Assembly: GCA_009741485.1 (NCBI GenBank)
Contig: CM019218.1
Span: 41,149,894 to 41,213,893 of the forward strand
DNA: 64,000 bases
Reading direction: 5' to 3'
From: Malurus cyaneus samueli
Lineage: Eukaryota > Chordata > Aves > Passeriformes > Maluridae
Under the pieces are notes generated by a model that did no database searches, had not been told where the DNA came from, and saw nothing but the letters and a program-made list of their open reading frames with translations. A program made the position numbers and the translations under genes. This document shows positions 1 to 11,420 of the stretch, in pieces (within the stretch, counting starts at the first letter, position 1; every line of letters starts with the position of its first letter).

Positions 1-3000
1 GTCACTGGTAGAGTTATTCTCATTTTGTTACAAATACGAGGCCTGCATAAAAAAATGCTGAGAAACAGCACTCTTCTATTTTCACGAGCTTCGCCAGAAA
101 GCACTCTTTTCTTGCATTTTGTATGTTTAACAATATTGATTTTCTCCTTCATTTTAATTCACTTTTTAAAGTACAGTCTTTGAAGGAGAAGTGCAGTCCT
201 TTCTCTGATCAATTCAGTTTCTCATATATTGTCTTCTGCATGAAAGATGACAAACTTCTCAGCCTTTGCTTTCAATAATTCCACATACCCATGCCTTTTT
301 TATCTTAACCATTTTCCCTTTGATCCTCAACTGCAGGTGGTATTTTAGTCATCCAGCAGGTCACCTGTGTGATTCCTAAATTCATTAGCTTCCCAGACAC
401 AAATGCAATGTTCTCAGAGCAGATGAGAGTGTGAAGCTCCAGCAGGGAGAACACAGAGGTTTGCAATAGTCCCTCCCTGGCTGACAGCATTTTGACCACT
501 GGTCTGGCAGACATGGCTTACCCAGGAAGCTGACCTGCCTACAGGTGAGTAAATAGTAAATTGTTTATGTCCTGAAAAACTTGTTTGTGAAAAATGTCGA
601 TGGTCTGTGCTTCCAGTCACTTTTACTTTTCTGTTCTCAGCTCTTTATGAGGTTGTGACACGTGTTTTTGATGCATATGGGAAGAATTTGTGCTTTGCAT
701 ACTGAGACCACAAAACCGAGCAGAATCACATGGACTCGAACTGCTCAGTCACAAATATGAACAAAGTCCCCTGGATGCTGAGGTCACTTCACAGAGCAGC
801 CAAAGAGCAGAAAAGGACTCGTGCACTTGGTTTTCTTTCTGCAGCCTGCATTGATATGACCTGAACTTAATGTTGGTAAATAGGTTAGTCAAACATTTTG
901 CTTTCTGTAACAATTTTTGTTACTCATTGGGATGGTTTGATAAACACAAGGTCATTAAATGTGACTAAATACTTCTATTTCTCCAGAAACTGGAAAAAAT
1001 ATTGCAATGCTCTTCTTAGCTGTTTACTCACAGAGCCAATCTTTAAGTGAAGTGTACGACAAAATTCACTACTTCTGCACCCACAATAAAACACTTTTTC
1101 CAGATTTGCTTTTCTTTCATATACATAGACACATCAATGTGCTCAGGTAATATTATTTTTTAAAAATATAAAGGTGGAACATTTTGCTGATTGAGTGAGG
1201 AAGGAAGACCTACATAAAAAATTGTTTGCTCTGGGAATTGCTCAAGCGGGGATAATACACACAAACAGCACAACAGAGATCTATAGAGTGAAAAAAAAAA
1301 ACAAAACCCAAAGTAACTTTTGAACCAATTCTTTGCCTTTAAACAATTCTGGTTTCTAAGGAGGCCTTGGTGGTAAAACTATCCATTGACTTTGTTGGTG
1401 TTAGTGTCAGTTTCTGATGAGGGGGATAAAGGCAAAAAAGCCCATCTTGCTTGATGTCAGAAATTCCACGGCAGATGCTTGGAAGATTTGGGCTTTTAAT
1501 TTAAGCATTTAATTTGAGAATTAACCAGGATTCTGGTTTGGCAGCTACACATTTCCTCTCTTCCCAGTATGGATGCAAGAGGTTTCAATGTGTCATCACT
1601 GGCATCAAAGGCAACACAACACAGCAGAAGGGGAGGAATGTTTTCTAATGTCCTGTCCCAATTTCTGAAGGATTTTTCCCTTTTCTTACCCACTCAGCAC
1701 TCTGCTTTGCTTGAGTTGGTGGTACTATAGAAGTTAAAGGAAACACATCACAAATAAATTATGCTTTATTATGGCTGCAAATATAAAAAGATAAGGAAAT
1801 TCAACAGAAAAGGTACAAAGGTGGATTTTAATCGTATGTGTACAATCAGCTTTGACTGAAGATGAGACTTGCACACACTGCAAATCTACAGGGCCTTAAG
1901 ATCTGTTGGTTATGCATTATATATCTGAAACAAAGTCTAAGGAATTGAGCTCATATTGCAGCTTATTTATGGAAATTACTGGTGTGATTTGAGAGAAACT
2001 ACAGCACAGAGAGTTTTTACTTTAGGATGAATATTATAATGAAAATGAGCCCTCATTTGGGACTAAAGTTAGAATACTTTTACCTTTCCTGGAACAGTGG
2101 CTGGGAACATTCTTTTTAAAGAGTAGCACTGTGGATCTTGGTTTGATTGCTGTGATTGTGGTGTTCAATAGTGGATATTTAATCTGGCTTAGTTTGGAAA
2201 CAGCTCTGGCACAGGTACTAGATGCCAAGAGAAGCTTGATGGGGGCATGATTCAAATTTCCTGTACTTTCTGGGAGGTACTCTGAATTGTAGAAAAAAAT
2301 TTCCCAAAGCTCTGGGCAGAATGGAAGAGTATGCACTCACACAGCTGTACTCCCCACTGAAGAATGCATACCTGAGTGAGAAGGACAATTAATAAGGAAA
2401 ATGCCGTAAGGATGTGTGGATGTGCTTCAGTCAGGCAGGGATGAATGCTGACATTTGAAGGGGGACACTGGGCTACAGTGACACAGCAACACCACGTCAC
2501 CAACAGGAGTCCTAGCGAGTGTCGCAAGGCTTTGAGGTTTTATTTCCTCCAAAACTATGAGGAAGGTGGAAGAATCTTTTAGTCCACTTCAAATCTTTTA
2601 ATCCACTCAGGATTTATTCTTCTCCTGTGCATTTGTCATTCTGTCTAAAATGGCAAACCCCAGGTGAAGCAAAGGGATTTTTCTCCTCCCTACTCCCCCC
2701 CGCACAGATCAGGTTTTGTGCAGCCTTCCCATGTCCTCTGCTTAACTTGAAATAAATGAGGAAGTCAGCTGATACTCTTTGACTGTAAATTGGAGTAGCA
2801 AGGAATTGAGCTCACTTACTTCATTTAAAGTTTAGTGTCTAAACAGTAGTTGAAACAGTAGTTTCAACCTCTGAAACCCATCTGAGAATTACTCTAAGGC
2901 ACATAATTGGTACACCAGAAATCAAGCAAATTGTCACAAGTAATTTATATTATTGTCCTTGCAGACCTAGGTGGGTAGCAAACAGTTCTGCTTCCATCCC

Positions 3001-5046
3001 AGAGACTGCAGTAGAAAATAGTACATACAGAGTGGCCCAATGAGCAAAAAAATTTCACAATACAAACCCCTTCTGTTTTGGCTGACACTGGAAATTGTTA
3101 AGAAAACCCATGGTATCAGTTTCAGGGTGGCTGTTAGTCTGAATAACAGATTTTCTATTGATAGTGGATTATTTTAAATGTTTTAAGAGTGGACAGAACA
3201 GTGTCTTTCCAAAAGTCAGATCCTCCAATATGAAAAACAAACCTCTACATAACTTCCAAAATAATCTCTAAATACACCTCTAGTCTTGCTAGAAATGATG
3301 CTGTGTATTTTCATGCCAGAGAGTTTTCCTTCTCAAAGTTTTGCAGAGTTTAGGGAGTGTCACAAGCACAACTGCCATTAGGTTGCCACATTCACTATGG
3401 CTTTTCCTAATATACAGTAACCTTCAGTATTGTATTTTTGACCTGTCCCTTACCTCAGAAAACCTCCAGCTACATACTTTCTTTTCAGAGCTTGGCCAGG
3501 CTCCAATTTGCTACTATTAACATAACCTTAGGTACATGCTGTGAGGTTTGTATTAATGCCCTTTATACCTGGGATGTCATCCTTCTTCTCACATGCAGAA
3601 GGAGATCAGGAGATCTCTGATCACTGTGACTTTGAAGCCAGGAGCCATAAATATGTAAGGCAACAGATAAGAAATGAAACATCAGAAGGAAATAAATGAA
3701 AACCATGGGATCTGAAAATCTGCATGTGATGGAGATCTGCAACTTTTCATGGATGTTCCTACCAAATAACCTCTAAACCCATTTTTCTGGGTGGAGAATC
3801 CCCTATGAACTCACTCAGAAGGGTTCTCTCTCCTGTGTGCTACAGCAGGGCTTTCATTCTGGTCTTACTGGTCAATACATATTAAAAATAGTGTGGAGAG
3901 AGAGTGAATTGCTTGGAGCTTAGAGTATGCTGATGTCACCAAATTTCCTTTGGACTCTCCTGCCAAAGATGCTCAGGCACTTTTAGGAAATCTCCATGGG
4001 GTCTACTCATGGTTACTTAATTAAAAATTTAAACTTTCCTTAAAAAACTTAGGTATCTGCTAAGTTTATTGACATTTTGGTCAGTAGCCTATTAGACCTG
4101 TATTTGCCCACTTCCCAACGGATATTGATTAGTGCTGGTGTTCACTTGGTTCCCTGGTCATCTCTTTGGAGGGAGGCATTGTTACAATAGGTGAGCCCAT
4201 CTCAGTTGTTCAACACAAGAACACCAGAGTCTGGGAACATAACCATGGTCATGGAGAATTATTGGAGATTTCATTCCTAAAGCAATAATGTGTTACTTAC
4301 TGATTAAATGGTACCTGCAAGTGTTCACTTTCCAGACAGACTGCCAAGTCTGTTTGGTTTGACACAGCACTGTATGCTTGTTTTACTTGGATTTATAAAC
4401 TCCAGAAGCTGTGACATGTTCTTAGTGACCATTTTGCCATTCCTTAAAAACAAAACGTCTGTCTTACTTGAGAAAATGAATAAACTAAACATGTTCTAAA
4501 AAAGGATACTGTTTAGGAGAAAAGGGGCATATTTATTTTCCCAAAACATCTCTCCGTTGTTACAATCACAGATGCACACCAAATGCTCTGTGCTAGATCT
4601 GGCTGTCACAGGGTAGTCTGGTAACCCTGTTGATGATTCAGTCGAGTGAGGTTAGTTCTGGTGAAAAAAAAACAGTGCAAGACATGGCAAGATACTCTGT
4701 TCTGCTTAAATATCTGTTGAATTGTTGCTGTATCTTCAAGAAAGTATTTAAGAAAGGAAAAAGATGAAGCCAGCTCAAAGTCTGAGGGATTACTGTGCTG
4801 GCAGAGCTTGGTGTTTCTCAGTACAGCAATGGTGGATGAGATAGCTGATTCATACCAGTGAGGGCTTGGAAGAAGGGATTGGTCTGGAACATGTAAGAAA
4901 AGGAAGATGTGGCAATGCATGGGCAGTGTTTGTGGTGTATGAAACCACTCAATTTTCACCGCTCAGTAATGTGCACAGTTTTGCAACATTTCGACCCTGA
5001 CAAAACATCTTGTCCCTTCTGGACATTGCATTTTGTAAGGACCTTC
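1..5046. other. Intergenic DNA, no gene recognised
   Basis: AT-rich sequence upstream of CPT1A. Open frames here are short (100 residues or fewer for most of the stretch), lack convincing splice context and resemble no family I know. No RNA gene or clear mobile element could be identified. In human the gene upstream of CPT1A is MRPL21, but I see no mitochondrial ribosomal protein exon here. Confidence 0.5.
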
Positions 5047-5793
5047 ATAGAGGCAGAGAACATGCTGAGTTGGAAGGGACTTATCAGGATCATCGAGTCC
5101 GACTCCTGGCCCTGTGCAGGCCACCCCAAGAAGCCCATCATGTGCCTGTCAACATTGTCCAGACACTTCCTGAACTGTCAGGCTTGGTGCTGTGACCATT
5201 TCCCTGGGCAGACTGGTCCAGGGCCCAAACACCCTCTGGGGGAAGAACTTTTTCCAGATGTCTAACCTAAACTTCACCCAATTAAGCTTCATGCTTTTTC
5301 TCGAGTCCTGTCACTGGTCACCACAGGGAAGAGACCAGTGTGGGCCCCTCCTCTTTCACTCAGGAAGTTATAACTGCAGTGAGGTCTCCTCCAGGCTGAA
5401 CAGAACAAGTGACCTCAGCCTCATGTGGTTTCCCTTCAAGCCACTTCACACTTCACCACCCTCCTTTGGACACTCTCTAATGGCTTTATGTCCCTTTTAT
5501 ATTGTGGTGCCTAAAACTGCCCCCAGCACTCGAGGTGAGGCTGCCCCAGGTCAGAGCAGAGTGGGACAATCCCCTCCCTTGCCCGGCTGGCGATGCTGTG
5601 CCTGATGCCCCCCAGCCTCCCGTTTCCTAATCCACTCTTACATCCAGGGCTGCTCCATTCCAAGTGCAGAATCCAGCACTTGCTCTTGTTCAACCTCACA
5701 CAGTTGGAGATGAACCGTCTCCCTAACTTGTCAAGGTCTCTGCAGGGCCTCTCTGCTCTCCAAAGAGCTGACAGTTCTTCCAATTTGCAGAAT
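5047..5793 (-). mobile_element. CR1 LINE, 3' part, 5'-truncated, reversed
   Basis: About 750 bp match the antisense of the CR1 retrotransposon 3' region as I know it: a stretch reading 'ggatcatcgagtcc' followed by the typical blocks on a high-scoring order (cacttcctgaactgtcaggcttggtg..., ggtcaccacagggaag..., ctccaggctgaacag...) up to the block near 5700-5790. The copy is diverged, has small deletions (one near 5625), and carries no intact reverse transcriptase. Short open frames over this stretch are decayed CR1 and not genes. Confidence 0.88.
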
Positions 5794-8700
5794 TATTTGG
5801 AGAACAAATAAATTAACACTTCCTGCAGGGAAGGTAAGTGTGGCCACTTAGTGAGACTGCACTCAGGTGCGTGTGCACGTTTCCAGTGCCCTGAGGATAT
5901 TCTCCCTTCACTTCTCCCAGGCTTTTGGCTGCCACACCTTGAGCCTCCTGAGACAAGGGGTGCAGGTGTCTGATCTCGAATGAGCTGTTGGGACAATCTG
6001 CTCTGCAGGGTCCCAGTGGGGCTCCCTGCTTAGCTCAGGAGTATCTTTGAAGAGCAGGGTCTCATTCTCGGTGCCCTCCTGCAGCTGACTTGCATCTGGC
6101 TGTTTTCCACCTTGACAACCTCAAACTTGCTGAAGACTTGTCTAATGATCTGGCCAACCCTGCTTGCTGTCACAGGTCCTGCTCATCGTGCCATGGGAAA
6201 GTGCCCTGGTGCGCTTGCTTTGCTTTGCCCTTGCCCTTGGCTCCTGGCATACGAACATGCATACACTTATCTGTCTACGCAAAGTTACAAAATTACACTT
6301 TTGAGCTGTTGCTCATTTCATTTGTTACTGCCTTGTGCTGCCTTGCAGGCTGTCAATAGCTGTGGAACATTACTTGCGCTTGCATCCTCACTGTGGAAAC
6401 CTTTCATTTGTAGGTACCATGGGAGATAACATGAAAAGTAAAGAAAAGAAAAAAAAAAAAAGAAAGAAAAGAAAAGAAAAGAAGAAAGAAAGAAAAGAAA
6501 AGAAAAGAAAGAAAAGAAAGAAAAGAAAAGAAAAGAAAAGAAAAGAAAAGAAACAAAAAAAAAATCCAACAAACCAAGTGGTCTTGGTCCTGTTTAGAAT
6601 GAAACCAATGGTGTTTTCAATAGCAAGCAAATTGGAAAAGTGTCTGCTCAAGCAACTGAGACTGCACCAAATAAATATGTGCTCTGAAGGTCTTGAATAA
6701 ATCAATTCCAATGCGCAGAATAATTCTGTTTCAGGACAGTGAAGAGAATTGCTTATGTAATATTAAAACCTCTTCACATAACTGAAGTACTTCTTTAAAA
6801 AATAAAAGTACTTAAAAAAAAATAAACCAGAACAGAGAAACACAGAATAGTACTGGAGATAGCCACGCTTCCAGACCAGACCCAGGCCTAGGGTATAGTA
6901 CTTTGCCATGTCTTAAAAATAGACAAGAGTAAAAATAATGAAAGATAGGTACACTGAGTAAGAAGAGCTGCTAGAAAGAAATCATGCTGCATGTGCAGAA
7001 ACCAGGAAGTCTTGAAGGGCTGGAGTAAGAGAATCAAGTATGTTTAGCTCAAGAACTACATAGCCATCAGGGTAAACTGACATTATTTCAGCCTCATAAG
7101 ACACAGATAAATGTCGCCTGTCATTGATTATTTTGATTTCTTTGGATGACAAGGATCAAAATGTATTACTAGAAGTCTTAAATCACCAGGCACATATGGT
7201 CTGTTGATGCTTTTTTTTTTTTTTTTTAGAAAATTAAAAATAGGCCAGTAATAGGGGAAAAATTGAGTTAACTTTGCTGAGCAGTGCAAGGTTGCTACAG
7301 AAGCACAGGCCATGCTGCAGGCATGCAGGCTATTGCAGCAGCAGCCATGGGAGGCAGAATCACCTTTTATCTTATCATCTTCTTAGCTGAAGAAACATAG
7401 GTAGCAGAAGAGGTAGAGCATTTCAGAAATGCTGCCATGATAAAAGGCACAAAATGTTCTGGTTAGCTTGTTCTTATGGAAGTAGCCAACTGGCTGCTGT
7501 GGGTTGATGGGTGCCTAGAGCCTGACCCAGATGTCAGTGTCAGGACCAGTGGGAATTACTCACAGGATTATCGGGGAGCTTTACACTTGCCAGCTAAACA
7601 GTGCCAAGTCAGGTTTAGCTAAATTGCAATCATCACAGCTTCACATAACACAATACTTTTCGTCTCTTTACTAAGGTTATCTGCAGGGGGCTTAATCATG
7701 TTCAAGTAAGCACTCTGTCTTCATGCTCCCTAATTCATGACAGCTTGCACAATCATTTGGAGAACAAAATAATTAACATCAACATGTGTTCTCAGCTGAC
7801 TGATATTCTCCTGATTTCATATGTATATGAAAATGTGGACTGGAGATTAAGGTATGTACAAAGGTACTGGTGGAATGAATGAAAGCAGATTTGGTTTTGG
7901 TTGTTTTGGGGTTTTTTTGTTTTGTTTTGGTTTTTTTTTAATAGAAATATCTTGAGAGTAAAAGGCATCTGCAAGATATAATAAATAAATAATCGCCTGA
8001 CAAGACATTATGGGTTGCCTTTGAACATGATGAAAAACACATAGGTGATTTTTCTCAATCTACTAATTACCTTCCTGTAACCATCCATATTACATTCCTA
8101 TCTGCTATAGCTAAATGTATGTAGATATGAGTGATGCTGGTGGGTGCAGCTGATTATTTATTCTTTTGTTTTCTTTCTCCTCCTGCTAATATTACTAGAT
8201 CTAAATGCCTGCTTTTTCTTCTCCTCCCCTTGCTTTTTTATGCTCTATGTTTCCTTCTGAAAGAATAACATCTTAAAAGTGCATCGTTAGGCATACAACA
8301 CTAGAAAATCCTGATCAAAAGTGGGTTTTCTTTTCATTGACACTGCATCATCTTAAGCATAAGGGAAAGATGTAGTCTATAAGGTACATGCTTCTGGATT
8401 TGGTCACATTTGTGTATTTCAAAGCTTTCAGTCACATCCTGGAAATTGCAACAGAATGGACTGCGTGGCTGGGTGGGTGTGCCCACAAGGGAAAAATGTA
8501 GAAATCCCAAATCTTCACAGTTTGGAGGAGAGACTCCTTACTGACACCACTGGAGTCAGACAGGCCATGACTTCCTTTTGGGACAGAGAAGTATTGCAGC
8601 TGTTATCATGCTAAAATCAAACAAAGCATCTGATATCCAAGTTCTCAAAAGTCCATTACAAATGGACAAGTCCATTACAAATTCAAAAAATAGTCATTTT

Positions 8701-8989
8701 CAAACTGAGACCCTTCTGCCCTGAAACTGGCACCTCTGCTTTTATTTTAATTGCTTTCATTTTGCATTTTTTGAAGAATGTAGTCACTTTTTCTCAAATG
8801 TATTGAGGGCCCTTATTTCCCTCAAATCCCAGTATCTGCTGGAGCAGCGTGGGCTGGCTGATCTTTCCCGGGTGGGCTCTCTTGGCTCCAAGCTGGAAGC
8901 CCCGCACAGAAGGCGTCAGGACTGAAAGCTCTTGTTCACCTGCGCCTTCCCTCGGAAGCTCCTTCATCCTCGCTCTAAGATCTAACCCT
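5794..8989. other. Intergenic DNA between CR1 copy and CpG island
   Basis: AT-rich sequence with a purine tract (listed separately), a T-run near 7210-7228 and no recognisable gene. Frames over the purine tract encode lysine-rich or phenylalanine-rich nonsense. No gene or RNA is supported. Confidence 0.5.
6441..6553. repeat. 113-nt uninterrupted purine tract, (AAAG/AAAAG)n
   Basis: Every base from 6441 to 6553 is A or G on the + strand, organised as a poly-A core followed by interspersed AAAG and AAAAG units. It is a simple repeat of homopurine-homopyrimidine type, long enough and with enough mirror symmetry to form triplex DNA in principle. It probably varies in length between individuals. 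Confidence 0.95.
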
Positions 8990-9640
8990 CATCCTTGCCA
9001 GAGCCCAGGAGAGCCATCGCCTTGGGCTCACAGAAGGGGCTGGGGAGGTCGAAATCTCCGGTTTCCTTCGCAGTCCTTTCACCCCCAAGCAAGCGCCCCA
9101 CGCGCAATCCTCCTCCAAGGGATACGTTTCCCCCAGCCACATTTACACCCTCGGATTCCCCACTCTCAATCCCTACAGCTTCTCTCCCGCGGACGGTTGC
9201 GAGCCCACAAGGACCGCGTTTCCCGGTTCCTGTTGCAACACCGGGGCACCCCTCCCTCCCTCCCCTCGTGGCCAGACTTCCACGCGGGTCAATAGTGCCT
9301 TCCTGCGTCCCGGCTCCCCGCCGGCCGGCCGCCCAGGCCATCCCATCCCATCCCTCCTCCCGCCCATCTCTGCTCCGCCTCCGCGGGGCGTGCAGGGGAG
9401 CGGCCGCCGTCCCATCGCTGCTTCCGAGCGGCCGCCGCGGCACACACGGCCCGCCCCGCCCGGCCCGCTCGCCGCCCGTCGCCGCCGGTGTCTGCAGGTG
9501 AGCGGCGAGGTCCGGGGGTCGGGCAGGGCGTGAGGGCGGCCGTGTGCCCGCCGTGTCCGGCCGATTGACCGCGGGCTGCCGCTCCCCTCCCCCTTCAGCC
9601 GGGACGCGCCGCAGCGCGCCGCCGGCCACCTTCCTCGGGG
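8990..9640 (+). promoter_or_regulatory. CPT1A: CpG island 1, likely CPT1A promoter and exon 1 region
   Basis: Base composition changes sharply from AT-rich to very GC- and CpG-rich, peaking at 9300-9640, with GC-box-like Sp1 motifs (cccgccccgccc near 9450). There is no TATA box at a fitting position. The island ends in a good splice donor at 9497/9498, and it lies upstream of and in line with the first coding exon of CPT1A. The long open frames across the island on both strands come from its lack of AT-rich stop codons. That this is the CPT1A promoter is an inference from position and CpG content. Confidence 0.7.
9400..9497 (+). other. CPT1A: Candidate non-coding exon 1 of CPT1A (3' edge)
   Basis: A consensus donor CTGCAG|GTGAGC lies at 9497/9498 within CpG island 1. 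Joined to the acceptor at 21208/21209 it would place a GC-rich 5' leader in front of 14 nt of exon 2 leader and the start codon. Mammalian CPT1A likewise starts with a non-coding exon far upstream of its first coding exon. The 3' edge is set by the donor; the 5' edge given is a placeholder because the transcription start cannot be read from sequence. Confidence 0.45.
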
Positions 9641-11099
9641 CTGAGGAAGGGCAGCATCGCGCTCAGGCGGACGGGCTCGCTTGGTCCGGTTTTAGCCTAA
9701 TTACTGTTTCCATGAGGTCGAGCACGAAGTTCCGTGGTGCCCGTGCGAGCGCGCCGGGCGCCGCTTCCTAAGCGGGGCTCGTCCTTGCGGGAGAAAAGGG
9801 TGGAAACGCAAGGAAGGGTGGTGGGCGCGGTGCTGGCGGAGTCCTGGAAAGGCGCGGTGTCCTTGGCATCGTGCTCGCGATTTGCCCCGGTTTGAGGGGT
9901 AGTGCCTGAGTGCTGCAGGAAAGGGAGGGGCTGGGGGCAGGGAGCGGTGTGACACAGGTACACCGGGAGATTCGCTGAATCTGTGCCGCCGTCGAAACAA
10001 AGGTGACACCGGTGACCCGCGACTTGGTGGGTCTGACTCGTAACCTGGAGGAGTTTCACGTCTGTGGAAGTGTGCACGCGGAGTGGCATCAGTGGTGGGT
10101 TTTTAAGTGCGGAAACGAATTTATTGTGTGTGTATGTATGTGTGTGAGAGAGACTAATCTGTATGTCCGTGTGATTCCAGCCTGTAAAACCTATAAAAAC
10201 CGCAGTCACTACAAACTGCTGAAACTACAAACACAGGAAATGCAATGTCTTGTTCAAGGCGTGACAGGTTTACTGCATTAGAATGCTAATTAGACTTCTT
10301 GTAAAAGGTAGATCAAGATTTCTTGCAGCATCACAGAATTCCATTTTCCCACCGCCTATTCTCACAAGTTTGCTCTTTTGCTGTATTGTCTGGCTTAAAG
10401 TAGAAAACTCAACCTAAAATATTACTTGGGCTGTAATTCAGTTATAATAGATCAGTACTAGTGTTGATGAATCGGTAACAGGAAACACCGTTTTTGGAAA
10501 AAGAAAATTGCAAAGTAGGATCGAGACAAACGTCTCATTCTTCCTCTTACCCTGGCAGTTTGTCAGCACTTGGACAATCTGCAGTCTAGAGGAAATTACA
10601 GTACAGAAAACTACTCGTTTCCTTTTCACGTGTAGGGGAGTAGCACTGGAAATGGAGAGCTGATGCCTTCGTTCTTCTTTCCTTATGTTTTCCGAGTGTC
10701 TGACGTGTTCAATTTCCAGTTCTGCTAACTCCTTTATGCTTTTTTTTCTGACCATCAGGACTGGATGTTACTTAGAGCAAGTTTTATGGGCTTCCGTGTT
10801 GATTAGCAGGTTCTTTTCCTGTTGTGAGCGTATAGGTATAAATTAATGACTGGCAGTTTAGAGCAGCGCAGGTGGTGCTGTGCGGATCTGTGTGAGTCCC
10901 GGAAATGTAACTTCACATGGTTACACAGGTATCGGGCTCTGTCACAGCCCTGACTTCGTTTGAAGGGTAAATTGATCTGAGCGCTCTTTCCAATTATGGG
11001 GTATTTCAGCCCTGCTTGAAGAGGTTCTTCCAGGAAGCAGTCATTATTCCTGGTCCAGGGAAACTGTAACCTTGAGTATCTGAGGCTTTTTTAGCGCTG

Positions 11100-11420
11100 G
11101 GAGCCGAGCTAGAAATCGAGCCGGGGGCGCACCCTTTCCCCCCCGCTCGCTGCGAGATGCGCTCGGCTCCTTTTCATCGCTTTTCTCCGGGAACTTTTGT
11201 TTGGCAGCGTGGAAAGGCCTGGAGCGGCCGGGGGCGCGCGGGGCGGGGCTGCGGCGGCGCGACCTTTCACCCACTTCCCGGGAGCGGTCACGTGAGCGCG
11301 CCCGGCCGGGGCGGGGCAACGGGAGCGCGCGGGGAGGAGCGCGCCGGGGCGGAGCGCGCGGAACGGCCCCGGCTGCCCGCGATCCGCGCGGCAATCGGGG
11401 GAGCTTTGAGCCGCAGACGT
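11100..11420. promoter_or_regulatory. CpG island 2, possible alternative promoter
   Basis: A second compact, very CpG-rich block, separated from the first by about 1.4 kb of much less CpG-rich DNA. It holds several GC boxes (ggggcgggg near 11240 and 11305) and a palindromic E-box TCACGTGA at 11288-11295. It lies in the first intron if exon 1 ends at 9497. Mammalian CPT1A has been described with alternative first exons, so a second start is plausible, but I see no strong + strand donor inside the block. It could equally drive an antisense transcript or act as an enhancer. Confidence 0.55.

Noticed and set aside
5192..5605. 137-residue open frame
   Set aside because: Lies entirely in an antisense CR1 copy.
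6318..6711. Lysine-rich and phenylalanine-rich frames
   Set aside because: They are translations of the purine tract.
8982..9629. Open frames up to 215 residues on both strands of CpG island 1
   Set aside because: Proline/arginine/glycine-rich translations without motifs; GC-rich islands lack stop codons by composition. Best read as promoter and 5' UTR.
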